From Eremophila alpestris peregrina (taxonomy: Eukaryota; Chordata; Aves; Passeriformes; Alaudidae): 64,000 nt of DNA. Below, piece after piece: positions 34,111 to 47,524 of the stretch (positions are counted from its first letter, which is position 1; each line of letters begins with the position of its first letter). Where the stretch lies: NCBI GenBank assembly GCA_009792885.1, contig WMCF01000034.1, positions 6,854,228 to 6,918,227 of the forward strand, read 5' to 3'. Under the pieces are notes generated by a model, which did not search any database, was not told where the DNA came from, and worked only from the letters and a program-made list of their open reading frames with translations. The position numbers were made by a program, and so were the translations under genes.

Positions 34111-37100
34111 ATTTTTTTCTGAGCAATTAAATTGACAAGGGTACTGGATCCTACTAATGTGTGTTGAGCTTGGAAGTGCCTCAGCACAGTAGTGCATTGT
34201 AACTGTTGTGAAAATTGTATTTTCTCACAACTTCTCGACAGAGACAGGCAGTCTTACAATATTATCAAGGGAAACAAAAGTTTGACCGCTATCTTCTTAC
34301 AGCATGTTAAGACAGCAATTTTGGTTTTATACTCCGGAAATTTTTTATTTAAATAATGTTAAAACATACTTTGTCCTGACAACAAAGTCCACCTTTTTCT
34401 GGTCCTGACTAATTCAATACAAAATGATGTCCTTTCATCTGAAATTTAGTGGGTAATGTTTGTGACCCTTTGTCTGAAAACTGATGAACTCATAATATTA
34501 TCCATGTTTGTAGTTAATAAAGTGCCTTCAGTGCAAGCATACACAGTATGAGTAATAATCCTATCTCATTATTCTCAATAGTTTTAGAAAAATATGTATT
34601 TGACAGGTACAGTACTGCCTTCTGGAAAACAGGTTTGGATAATATACACTACTTAGCACTAAAAAACAGCTTCTCAATTCTTCTTCTAAGCCAAAACCAG
34701 AAAAAAACCCAAATAGTTATTTGCATATCACAGCAACAAATTTGCATCGAAAACGTACAGGAGCAAGCAGCTCAGAAACACTGACCATTCCATTAACATT
34801 TTTCCTTCTTTCTTTTTCTCTGTCTGAAGAGAAAATACAATTGGGGTGGTAAGTCACTGAACAATTTACTTTGAAAATCTCTTATAGACAGAAGAGGTTA
34901 GAACAATTTTAACAGGTTATTGAGAGGATTTTCGGTTTAATATGCAGGTCAGAGCAGATCAAAATTTGTAAAATAAGAATCTCTGCAATTGATAGAAATC
35001 ATGGCAAGAGGCACAAAGTAAGAATTAAACATAAAGAAACACACTCTCACACATATTTTAGTTAGTCCCACATTATCTTAAACAATAATTGGGAGGTTAA
35101 AACAAGTTTTTATGTGCTCTAAATGCATCCCTGTGTTTCTTCAATAATTAGCATGAAAATTGAATGGCAGAATATTTGTCTAGGAAGCTGTCCTGAAGAA
35201 TAACAGAAGTGTCAAGAAAATCAATAGGTTTTTCAGCTTCAGAGAAATATTTAAGATTGTAGGCTTATTTGTTTGGTTTTTTACATACTATTACTAAGAT
35301 CAATAAGGATTACAGGTTATGGAAATGATAGATAGTGCCATTTCTGTGAATGGGCAAGTGAAGGAAACAACATTTTATTCTAGCTGTAAAAAATGTCACA
35401 GCCCTCCATTCTTTTTGCCTTGATATTATATGGAAAATCAAACTTTAACAAAATAATTAAAATTTCTTTTAGGAAAAGTAATGCTGAAACCACTGAGTGC
35501 TCTTTGAGCATCCATTACAGACAATTTCCCAAAGATACCAGTGTCCCTCTATAGTACGGGAAGAGCTCAATTATCTCTCAGAATAGCCTGAAAAAGTCAC
35601 TTTTAAAACATATCCTTTCATTAGTCTTTCCATTTGAATGGGCTATGAACATAATGCCTCTTTGAAGAAATACACGCAAAGGCAAAAGAATTAACTGTCA
35701 CAGGCAAGTTCCACATACCTAAAAATTCAAATTTTTCTTTTTTGTCTATAGTTTTCCTGCAGTTTTAATTGATTTTAATTTTTTTTTCATTGTAATTGAT
35801 GAGATGTCCTTTTCACCTACAAATATGCTGAGTATGCTGTAGTTTGGCAAAAAACTTACCATCAATAATATTGATAAATCCTGTTTACCTGCATTGGGCT
35901 CAGTAACTGTGGACTACTTGCCCTTTTCATGCCACTCCTGAACTGTAAGGTTAACAAAGATAATAACCAAATGGATTCTGTTGTTTAAACCAACTAGTAG
36001 GTGTATGGGAAATCAAAGAATGAAATCTTAACTCAGAACAAACCTGACCTAAATACATCAAAATGCAATGCTATTGCACACGGTTAAGTAATTCCCTCAC
36101 TCACAGGCATTCAGAAAATATATTACTATAATGATTTCATTGTTCCTTAGATGAGTCCTTCAAATAAAAAAAAAAAAAAATTACAACACAAAATAGAAAC
36201 TGGCATCTGGCACTTCTGTTCTGAAATGAAATCAGGATACTGAGGGAATGCAGTGTTTAAGTGCCTTGCAGCACTGGAAAATTTCCACTTAATCTCATTA
36301 AGTTAAAGCCAAATATTTCCTAACTGGAGAAAGGTTTAATAGCACTGTACTTAGAAAGGAAACAAGGACACATGTACAAATGTTTTCTAATTTCTACACA
36401 AATATTAAATGACTAAACATTTTTGAATCTTTGAATGACCAAGGACTAGAGATAAATTCAATAATTTAGTTAGCCTATTTTTCACTCTCATTCAAAAAGT
36501 TTTATTTTATTTTGGAAACCCTGTAAATATTTTCAAGGCAAATCTTTGGCAAATCCTCAGTCACAGTTAATTATTTTATCCACGTGTATCTTCCTGCCAG
36601 GATTCAGTCACTATAAATGGACATATTTCTCATTGGATTTATCACTGTTGGTACTTTTGGGGCTCAGTTAAGGCAGGAGAGGAGTTGTGAGTTGTTTTTT
36701 TTTTTTTAATTTTTTTTTTTGAGGAAAATAACTCTTACGTTGCAAAGAAAAGTCACGGATATAGACTAAATCAAACATTTCCAGATTTTTTAAGGCTTCC
36801 TACATGCTTTACCAAGTCATACATGACACTTTAAATTTGCAATCAGAGGCAAAATACACGCTTTAAAATAAGCAGTAGAACATGCAAAACCATCTATTTC
36901 TCTCCACCACCCCTGCACTACCCTAGTCATAACAAATAGCATTCTGAATCGAAGCAGGAGCTGGCAAAAATTTCCAGTTATTCTACTGCACATTATTGAT
37001 TACAAACTGCTCAAGATAAAAGTTCTGTGCTACTCTGCACTTCTTTCAAATTATAATAGAACAGAAATAGTTGGGATATACAAGGTGGAAGTAGAGGCTT

Positions 37101-40100
37101 TAAAAGTCTTTTCAATATAAATAATACCCATCATAATTATATAAAAATAAATTATGTAAAATCTTGTTATCAAAGAGAAAACTTACAGAATATCACAATC
37201 TCTTGAAAAGAAAATTTAAACTGCAGTTATATTAAATTATCTATATAGAATTTTTTGCTTTAGTTGGGGTAGTAAATGTTGTTATTGAACATTATGAGAA
37301 AAATATTCTGGATGATTTTTCCTTTTTAGTTTTGTATAGGTAGATTTTCTTTTTGTTTCAACCATGGATATCAATGGATACGATATTCAATGGACAGAAA
37401 CATCTGAGATTTATGACATCTACTTGATAGAAATATGTAGCAAAAAAAAAAAACCCAAAAAACCCTAAACATCACCAAATGACTTGTGTTTTTTGATGTG
37501 ACTGGGTATTTTTCAGTTTTCACTTCACATTAGGAAAATAAGTTGTGGACCAGTCAGATGAGGAAGAAAGCATAGATTAGATTCAATTTATAGATTGACT
37601 TAATATTCCCACTTAAAATGGAAGTACAGATCCTCTTCTGGCCATGCTTAAAGTGGGTTCTACAAACTCTTCATCCTTCTCAGAAAACTACACTTGAGCC
37701 TAGGAATGTTTGATCACATTGTGGATCACCAGTATCATACAAGGAACATGTATAGACTGAGCCATACCTGCAAAATTCCTGTTTTACAAGAAGTTCTCTT
37801 CCCAAAAAACATGTAAAAGGAAACCAGCATTAAATTACCTCTAAACCTCCTCACTCCAATTTATCAGATTTTTGAATTGTCTTGCTCTTGCTTCCTCTTT
37901 CTCAATAAAATGAAGCTTTGGAGGATATTCTAAAAGTCACAGTCTGCTTCATTGCTGTCTTTTGTGGATTAAAGAAGGAAATCTTCCCACACCACTGTTC
38001 TCCCACCTTCATGGATGCAAGGCATGTAGTGTTGCCAAAGAACAGAAATGTAAATTCTAGTGTTCTTGTTGCCTATTTGTTCATTGTGGTTTGTGGCTGA
38101 AATCTAAGCCCTGAGTCCGAAAAAGAAAATGAACTGGCACTTCCACCTGTAATCGCTATCAAAAGATAGTGACTGAAAGAGAAAGGAATAATGATAAGAG
38201 AGAAGGATAGTGAGGAGGAAGAGCAATTTCAGCCTCCCAACATGAGGTCCACTGAAAAATTTATATACACTAAGCTACTAAAGTCACAAGCATGTTGTTT
38301 AAATCCTTGCCTGTGTTTGCTCTAAGATGACCTGTGTCCAAACCAAAGGTCACAGGGATTATTTGGAGTCTACAACAAATCTCTGATGATGGTTAGATAC
38401 ACAGTACCTCGTAGATAACAGAACAATAGCATATTTTTTAAGTGACGTGCTTTTGTAGAGATGGCAGCTTAACTATAAAATTTGCATTAAAGGAAGTATT
38501 TGCTAAAAAATAATTCTAAGGTACTTGTGTAATGTGAAAAGCTGAGAGCAATTCTGGTTGCCAAATCAAGGAAATAGACGATCAAGATAAATAGCTGAGC
38601 AATTACTTCGTATTTTATTAGTAATCAGGAAACCAATTTGCTTTGTTTTCAAAATCTCTAGCATTGTGTTCTGTGTTCCCTAAAATCAAAAGAGTCACTA
38701 CAACATATTTAATAGGATGTTTTTTGTTTGTCTGTTTCCAATGTTTTTTGTTTTTTTTTCCTTTAGAGATCACTGTTTCAGTTGCTGGGCAAAATATGCA
38801 TTATATTAATGATTAAAATTGCATGAAGTAAAAAAAATATTGGAAAGTTTTAAATTAAAAAGTAAAATTTTTGAGAAGGTTGAATAATACTATAAGAATA
38901 TTCCACAAATATTAACAAACTGTGCCATAAAATTATTATTAGGAATTCACGATCAAGAGCTGAGAATTAAGACTGGTAGAACTAAGGGGTTGAAACAACC
39001 TTTGATCGCCCACCTTATGTGTGCACTGCAAGATAGGTTTTAATTACATGATCATGTACTACATTTTCCAGAGGATAACTGTCTCCCTCTGTACTCAGAA
39101 TGATGATACTTACTTAATGAACAGCTATTCAGAATCTTTTCCATCATAACATTTAGTCAATGACCCCATGGTGTATTTACAACACATTATTCAAGAGCAA
39201 CTCTGCTAAGGAAACGATTGCTTGTCTCATCAATTTTCCTGGAATTAAGATTAATATAGTATCTGGAACAAGAAATAAATGTCTCCTGGAAAAAGACACT
39301 TAGATCTTGCTGATGTCTGTGTTAATAATTTCAACAGTTTCTAGTAAATGAGCGAGGTAGTTTGTAGTTATTTTATATAAAATTTAATTTCTCTAATTTC
39401 AGCACAGATATATTTTAGAGTTTAAATTATTATTTAATTTTGAGTAATGGATTTATTTTAAAAATATTGCTTAGAGTTTTGCTATATATAAAGCAAAAAT
39501 TTGTTAAAAATATGGATTCCAAATTTTCAGCTCATGATTTCTGCAGATTTGAATATGTAGACCCATAAGTTAGACAAACTGTAGTCGCTAAGCAACTACT
39601 GCTACATAGAATTTGAAGTGGGGAAACATATAACCAAGTTTACCAGTAAAAATAAGCAAGAAATCATCATTCCTCATCATGGAATCTTGAGGATGAGGGA
39701 ACAAGGGAAAATATTACTTTTTCTTTACAAAATAATTCACATCTGGTTTATTCTGGAAGTATCTGAATTTAAAGATTAAAAGATGCCCACAACCACCAGC
39801 ATGTGAAAAAGGAAATACTCTGCATTAGGCTGGGTATTAACATGTCTTGTGACAGGCTCATGTGCAGTTTAACAGATATGCAAACTGCAATACTCTTTAA
39901 TCTTAGAAGAGACCTTTGGGAACCCAAATAAGTTCCATCTTTATCTCTTCTCTGATGAAATATATTCTGGTTAACAATATGATCAAGCTGCTTAGATTCA
40001 TTAAGAACTGTTTGGTTAGAAAGGCAGAATAACAACTACTCTATAAAAACTCTGATATATATATGTATTTATCTCAGCCATGAACAACACATAACAGGGC

Positions 40101-42165
40101 TATGATGAGCATAGAACATACAGTGTTTAATTCACAATATACATTTCAGAGTCTGGGCCAATTAAAAACAAGCTTTTGCATGAAATTAATATATCATAGA
40201 TAATAACACTTTTTATTTTTTTTTAATAAACAGTGGTACTGTTTTATCTCTTCTCAGATATAACTGTGAATACAGCATGAAAACACGTGTAGTACCACCA
40301 CCCAATTAAAAATGCAAAACTTATCAAAGTAAAGTAAATAAAAAATAATTCACCATTTCACTACAAAACTGACTGGTTTTATACCACCTTTTCAAAAGTC
40401 CTTGTTCGGTGTCTTACGCAATTGTGGAGATGCAGTGTCCTAATACATTTGTCCCAGAAGAATCTTACGTCAATCAAAAGCATCTTTGAGGGAAATTGCT
40501 TTCTCAGTATCACTGATTAGGTCTTTGTGAGCTATATATAGATTGCTCTCAGTTTCTTACTTACTAGAGAGAAAATTTCATGTGATCTGTAAAAAAACCC
40601 ATCTAAGACCCACTTCATTCTCTGATGATGCTAGGTAAATAAAACATATTAATTCCCTAGTTTGATTTGACCATGGCAGTCTTCAGAAAACCCAAGTTCT
40701 CAGTTGGTCATAAATTTCCATATGTTAAATCACTGTTTTCCTAAATTTTTCCATTAGTTCCTCTTGAGGACCCAATCAGAAGGTTCAAAGAACTGTAAGA
40801 AATGACCTTTTCAAGATTTATTGTCATATCAGATAATTTTCAATTTCTCTACAGGAGCAGACTGAAACTTCTATTGAATGCTCAGGATACTCATTTTTTG
40901 GAAATATTCATTATAAAGAGTCTCAGGAAAGCATGCAGAAATCAAGTGATTTGAAGAAGGAGATGAATTTGATATTATATTTTTACATAGGGAACCAAAA
41001 ACCGCAACAACTCATTAAAAGGAGATAAATTACTTTTAATTAATTTTTTTAAACACAAAATAAGATGCTTCTGAATAAAAATGTGAATTTGGCCAATTTG
41101 TGTGGTATTAACTTGAAGGATACTTCCTTAAAATAACATAGAAATTGCAACTGAGAAAAAAATATTCAAGTATTATGATCATTCCAAAATTGTCCTATTT
41201 CATAAAAGTACTCAACTAGATTGATAAAGTTTGGTAGGGGTTTTCATTGTTACGGTACAGTTTTCTAATCCCCTATGAAGAAGCTTAGATTTAAATTCCT
41301 GAAAACTCAGTGAGAAACACCAGAACACCAGAAAATATTCAAGACTTTGAAAAACTGGTTTCAAACTTTTAAGGTGCCAACAACAATATTTTCCTCCTGT
41401 AATCATATAAGTCTTAAAAAGTAAATAAAGTAATTCACTCTACTTTTCCATCCTTTATTCAAAAAAAAAAAAATCAGATTTGAAGTAATGTCCTGTGCAT
41501 ATTTTAATTTTGTCAAATTGAATGAACTACTTATTTGCCTACTTCTTATAAACAAACATCTTTCCTTTTTGTCCTCTTTCCGTAACAACAAGGAAAATGA
41601 GTCACTGCATTGAAATGAGTAGAGATAGAGTCACGTATAAAATTAAGTCTTTCCTTGTCTTCAATCATAATGTAATCACTGTGCAATCCTTGTGCATAAT
41701 AATGCAAGATTAAAAAATGCTGTCTTCTGCTCCAAATGGATAATTAGTTAAAAGCTTTGGATAGCATGGGATTAATTAAATATTTTTTGTTTCTTTCTTC
41801 AGAATATTATGCTTTACATTTGTAATTCAATCTCCCTATGAATTTTGAGAAACTATTTCAATTTCATTGATTAAAATTATTCTATCAATTGAAGATAAAT
41901 ATTTGAAAGAAAAAATATGAATTTATATGAAAGCAAGCACTGCCAAGTTCCCTATAATATATATGCATTTAATCAGAATCATACATGTACACATACACAC
42001 ACTAAGACCTTCGCACATAATGGTAGTGGTTTAGTCATTTCATTACGTATTTATTCTCTGTTCCCTTCAAACCCATTTCTAATAACATGGATATCAACCC
42101 TTAAATGTATGACTTTTTTTCCCATCATGGACTTAGCACCCATTACAAAAAGAAACAGACAGTGA
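34111..42165. other. Long AT-rich stretch, nothing assigned
   Basis: About 8 kb, the longest region without a recognised mobile element. Poly-A/T runs lie near 36165-36180, 36697-36720, 37441-37452 and 41461-41473. No open frame exceeds 90 codons, and none has a motif I know. It may hold conserved non-coding elements that cannot be judged from one sequence. Confidence 0.5.
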
Positions 42166-42169
42166 GAAA

Positions 42170-42545
42170 TTCATAAAATTACAGGGCTAAAATGCATGGT
42201 GTATGAGTAGAGGTTGAGAAAAATTGGTTTATTCAAACTTAAGAAGAGAAGATTAAAGAAGGATCTTATTGCTGTGTCCATATTCCAAATGGAAAGGTGG
42301 ACCAGAAACAGACCAAACAGTTCTGAAGAGTACAGTAAAAGGGGAAGAGACAACAGACACAAGTTACAGGGGAAGACATTCTCATCAGGTGTTAAAAGAC
42401 AAATTTTCGTCATGAGGATAGTTAAGAGTAGAGCATGTGCCCTAAGGACTGTCATGCTGGATGATACTCAAACCTGACAAAAGACAATCCTGCACAACTC
42501 CTACAACATTTGGCCCTTATTTCAGCAAGGGATTTGACCTTCACA
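42170..42545 (+). mobile_element. Old CR1 LINE 3' region
   Basis: Plus-strand CR1 3' region with many substitutions. It follows the family order: 'gaagaaaaggatgaagga'-like start ('aagaagagaagattaaagaa'), 'ggatcttattgctgtgtcca', an array of purine-rich residues, then 'aagttacaggggaagacatt' and a tail resembling 'tgatgatactcaaacctgac'. The terminal tail repeat is not clear, so the right edge is approximate. Confidence 0.6.
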
Positions 42546-43065
42546 GGTCATTCATGACATAAATTATTCATTGACACTCGTAACTAAGTTAATAAGTGGA
42601 AATTCCATTACTAACACTTTTAAGGATAAAATGCCCTTTGCCTTATTAACCTATTTTTACAGTTTGACTTGGTTTTTAAAAGGTTTTGTAAGTCCTAATT
42701 TAAATTAGGCATCTAAGATGCTTTCCTCTCTCTGTAATAATTTATACATAATTTTAAAATGCTGTTTAGTTTGTGAAGATCCTACAATTTTGTGAACATG
42801 AAAAATACTATATTTAAAGAAGTAAACAAGAGGTTTCCTGTCTGACAACATTGTTGTTAGCAGCATTGGTGAGTGTAAAGTGCCATGCACTGCTCTGACA
42901 ATTTAACTTATAAAGCTGGATGATGCTCATTTTACATTCTGGCAGTTGCACTTTGTATGAATCACATAAGAATAGAAATTCCCCAAAATCAAAAGTGATG
43001 TCAACATATTAGAAAGAGTGTTTTAGTGACCCAATCTGAATTAGTGCCTAAACTGCATTTAATGC
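42546..43065. other. AT-rich stretch, nothing assigned
   Basis: No feature recognised between the old CR1 and the LTR. Confidence 0.5.
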
Positions 43066-43646
43066 TGTTCTGGTTTAGGGCAAATCTGGGAGGAATCCTC
43101 CCAAATGGGGGTCTCTCTCTCTGGAAAGCAGGTTGGAACTGCCCCTCCCCCCTACTGGTTCGGGAAAAAACCTCCTTAGAGATGAGTGGAAAAAACTATT
43201 TATTTAACAAAAAAGAAAGTGCTTACAAACCTAGATATTAATAATATGAAGCAATAAAACCTGGCAAAATTGAGAGAGTCTTTGCCGTGGGAGCCCGGCT
43301 CGTCAGCCTTTATCAGTTCTCTCCGGCGCTGGAAGATGCCAGCCTGGACTCAGTGGCCCTGGTGCTCTCACGGTGCTCTCTCTCTCTCGAAGATTTTTCA
43401 GTCCAAGAGCAGGTTTAAACAGTCCCAAGAAAAAGAAAAAAAAAACAGTCCAGGGAACTTCTCTGCCCTAGCTAGCTAAAACTAACTAAAAGCAAAAAAA
43501 GAGCTTTCACCCGCAGCTTTAGAGAACAGTCCAAAAGCCCGAAATGTGGAGGAGTTTGTTTTTCCAAACAAACTCGGCGCTTCTGTTTTCCTCCCCCTTC
43601 ACTCTAGGAATCAGTCTTAAAGCTACAGAACACAATATCTAACACA
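43066..43646 (-). mobile_element. Solo LTR of an endogenous retrovirus, about 581 bp
   Basis: Begins TGTTCTGGTTTAGGGCAAAT and ends ATCTAACACA on the plus strand. The left end is the complement of a songbird LTR 3' end as I know it. On the minus strand an AATAAA lies at about 43,199-43,204, roughly 135 bp before the 3' terminus, supporting minus orientation. The GC content rises sharply against the flanks, and the element includes CpG sites ('gccgtgggagcccggctcgt'). I find no convincing target duplication: left aatgc, right gacag. The right edge may be off, or the LTR may be a recombinant. A perfect hairpin lies at 43552-43575. Confidence 0.7.
43552..43575. repeat. Perfect 10-bp hairpin in LTR
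   Basis: GAGTTTGTTT (43552-43561), loop TTCC, AAACAAACTC (43566-43575). The stem has no mismatch. It lies in the U3 part of the minus-strand LTR. Confidence 0.9.
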
Positions 43647-44375
43647 GACAGTACAATTGGAAAAAAATCAGATATAATGATTCATTCATCCTTTTCAACT
43701 TTAGCTTGGTGTGTTCAAAACTCCTCTTTAAAATAAAATTCTTCTGCATTTTAAACTGTCAGTGCATCTTGCAATAACACCCACTATGTGAAATTTTAAA
43801 AAGGTACAAATTGGATTTTTACCCCAAAAATGTCTTTTATTAAGAAAATGGGGGAAGAAAAGGAGTAAAGTCATTATATTTTTGTGGACCTAGAAAAACT
43901 GTATTTCAGACTGTTCAATTAGACCTGAAAACCAAAAAAGGTCAGTATTTGCATTATAGAAATCATTTTCATAGCAAAATACATGCATAGCAGAACCACA
44001 ACATGACTTGCTCCTTGCTGCAGAAATCTGCATAAGTGCACAACTTTTTCAATATTTTAGATGAATTCCCCATGATTTTATCAGACGGGATATTCATTAT
44101 CTTATATTGAGTAACAAGACTCAAAATTTTTTCAAGACTTTTGCAGATGCTTTGAAATATCAGAACCATATTCTGTCTAGAAAGAAAGCTAGTAAAATTG
44201 CAGTTGATATCCAGTTAAAGGTATATTTTCTTCTTCTTCCGTAAAAAGGGTTTGCAGAACATCCCCTGTCTGATATTGTATTTTTAATTTTTGATATTTC
44301 ATTACAGGTTTCCTGATTTATTTTTTATTCCTTAAAAGTTAACAACGTTTGTGATACTTATGTTTCTTAGAGCTA

Positions 44376-44424
<49 letters not shown>

Positions 44425-46885
44425 GTACCTTAAAGCTATTAATAAGAAGAATATTAACATAGAAAAATTGGATTTTCAGGTGGTTTTAAAGATGAAATAA
44501 TGACCTTCATCTCCAAAGCTATGCAATAAGAGGTCACCCATGCCCACAAGATTAACTTTTACAAGAGTCTGCCAATTACTTCCAAAAAAAGCCCAAAAAA
44601 ACACCACCAAAACAAAACCTCCAAAAAACAAATTTATACTAAAAGAGAGATTTCACTTGTTCTTGTGTACCTTTCTTGGGAGAATACTGGTTTCAAATTG
44701 GTAAGAATCTTAGAGAATATGATCTTAAATAAGAGAAATGTGGCATCTTTATGATTAATTTCCCTGCTGTAATACTTAACTAGTGTAGAAATATTATTTA
44801 ACAATAATAATTTAACAACAATAATTTAACAATTTATCTTATCATTCACTATAACAGCTCACTTCCAAGTAAAGAATGCTACTTACTTACATCTAAATGT
44901 GCATTGAGAATACTGGAGAACATAAATGATTATAAGAAGGACTGAATAAAAACGGAGATGCCAGGCATAGACTGGGTCCATCTCACTGGAAATATTTCCT
45001 GCATATTTTACAAATATGAAGACACTAGAGACACTGAGATTGACTGCAACACTGAAAATCTCACATCTCCATCACCATGAAGAATGTTGGTCCCAAGTTT
45101 CTATATGTATAGAGCATCACAAATAATGATTTTGCATTCATAAAATGGGACTATCAAGGTGTAAACTAATCTTATGAAAACTAGCACAACCAATCCTTGT
45201 CTTGAACCTGGCAGTGAGGAAATTGAGACTTCAGTCATTCCTAAGGAATGGAGAATCTGCTGTTCAGATCACAAACAGAACTGTGAGTGCAGAGATTGCA
45301 CTGAATGATTAGGGTCAATAAAATAATGAGATATTGTATTGAAAGATTAATCTGTGGCTTTATGCTTCAAGGCATATAGAGAATGTCTGCCTCCATTGGC
45401 ACAAGGCAAATATTTTTAAGCATGACTAAATTATGAGAATCAACATTCATTACTCTAAAATTACATATCTACTAACTAAAAAGGCCATTTCATCTATTAT
45501 TATTTGCACTTCCCTAATATTCAGAGATCCCATTCAGTTTACCATGTCTGTACCCAGGAATAGTGAAATGGCTATTATCCTGTTGCCAAAGAGCCTAAGT
45601 AATAACAAAGAATGACAGGATAGAGAAAAGTACATGAAAAAATTTGGAGTATAGAGACTCAGTGATGTTGTGGCACAATTTTAGCCTATTTCTACAGTCC
45701 CCTGTAGCTGAAGCCAAATAATGTGTTAATAAAACCTTCAAAGCATGATAATGGTATCAGATGGTTATTAACCCATCAAAGAATTAACTGCATACCCATT
45801 TCTCATTTCTGTGGTGTCTACAATCATGTGATAAAATGCAGATATGTCTGATTTTTTTCTCTTCATGTAAACCTGCTTCTTTACTCTCACGACCATTCAT
45901 CCAGTACCACTTTGAGTGTGTTAGAGGTATAAGTAATTTAAAATAGTATGCCCTATTAGTGGAAGAATGAAACAAAGGAGTAGAACAAATATACTAATAT
46001 GTCACTTGAAAAATACTAATGAGAATATATTTTTTTCTATTAAATTCATAGCACAAATAGCATGCTTTTTTTATTATCAGTTGTTGCAGTGGCCTATATT
46101 AGTCAGTTCAGAATTTTGGATTAAAATATATATTTCAAATTTGTAATTAAATGGTAAAGATGGAAATATGTGTTGTCTCATATTTGAATAACATGGGGAA
46201 TTCATATAGCATCAAACACAAATTTTTAATTTCATCATAGTTAAGAAATATCAAGTCTGCATTTAAAAGCAAACCAAACAAACAACTAAACAAAATCAAC
46301 TAATCTTCTTCAAATATTTGTGTGGTTAAAGAGGGTCTTACTTTTCCTGAAAACTGTTAATTGGAACTGGTTGCCAAATGTCAGAAAGAAAAGCAGTGTA
46401 ATGCCACTCCCAGCAAAATCCAAAATTAACAAACTATTCAATTCAATCATATAATATTTTGATATTTGATTAAAAATATTGATATTTTAATTTGATGAAG
46501 CATTAATCATTTTGCCACTACCATGACTGTGTCTGCCCCAGAGCTTGTTAATTCTTTTTTTAAGTCAATTAACTTTGCTAATCATTATTGAACCTTGCTT
46601 CTGTTATATGATCCAAATAAGGAGAGATTTTTTTAAAGAATACAACATTTTAGTTGCAGAAGGTGTGTTGTCCTCACCTTAAGAGGAAGGAAAATACAAG
46701 ATTTGTAGATGCTCATGCTTGAAAGGAGCAAAAAACAAAAAACAAACCAGAAAAACCCACCAAAAAAACAGAGGGTCCTCATAAACTTACAAAGTTTTGT
46801 CAGTAAATTCTACACTTGCATGGAAATGGGTTCAAGCTAATCCCTGATCTCCTGGAACGTAAGGATGGGGTTTGGATAAAGGGGG
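43647..46885. other. AT-rich stretch with (AAT)n
   Basis: No gene or dispersed repeat recognised. It contains the (AAT)16 array and A/C-rich patches near 44580-44630 and 46725-46770. Confidence 0.5.
44376..44424. repeat. (AAT)16 microsatellite
   Basis: Uninterrupted AAT units over 49 bp, likely to vary in length between individuals. Confidence 0.95.
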
Positions 46886-46940
46886 CAGTGGGAGAGGGAG
46901 GAGGGAGGGAGGGAGGGAGGGAGGAAAGAAGGAAGGAAAA
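46886..46940. repeat. (GGGA)n purine-rich repeat
   Basis: ggga/gagg units grading into aagg. The 97-codon plus frame starting at 46872 is a translation of this tract. Confidence 0.85.
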
Positions 46941-47518
46941 TCATCAGTAATCACCGCTGTTCTGCCCACAGTGTCATTCCCTGATGGGAAGTGCATGGTA
47001 TTGGGGTTGCATGTATGCCCAGGCCTTGTGGGGATATCTTTTTCTAGGTACATTCTCTCTGAACTGGAGACAAGTGTCTCGCTTTCTATACAGATTCATT
47101 ATCATGCACTGTCCATTCTTTTTGGCCTTTTCAGAAATAGGTTTGAGGTCTTCAGAGGTCTTTGATTATCCATGTCCACTCCTCAGCCTCATTCCTGCGC
47201 TTGTACTGTACTGTTCTGGGCTTATCTTGTCCTGGAAAGGTGCTGCCCTATATGTGTGTGGCCCACATCTCCAGCCACACCCTGTACTTTCTCACAATGT
47301 GTGGTTATCAGCAATCCTTGGCTGTTAATACTAGCAATACTTGGCTGGCTCCACAGCCAACCATATCAGTGTTTGAGACATACACATTAACCCCCTTATC
47401 TTTAAACAAAAAGCCAGTCAAAAGCTTGGAATTCAGTGAGAATTTAGGAGGAAGAAGCAGGGAGATGATAACTCTCACCATGTTGCTGGTGTTAATCCTT
47501 TTGCGTGTCTTAGAGAGA
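46941..47518. other. GC-raised segment of unknown origin
   Basis: This block is richer in GC than its surroundings. It has plus-strand frames of 97, 114, 121 and 72 codons overlapping one another (46872-47527), and none has a domain I recognise. Its position beside a probable LTR end at 47,525 suggests retroelement DNA. I cannot assign a family or an orientation. Confidence 0.3.
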
Positions 47519-47524
47519 TTTTCG

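Noticed and set aside
46872..47165. 97-codon frame starting with a G/R/E-rich stretch
   Set aside because: The start is the (GGGA)n repeat. The rest overlaps other frames without homology.
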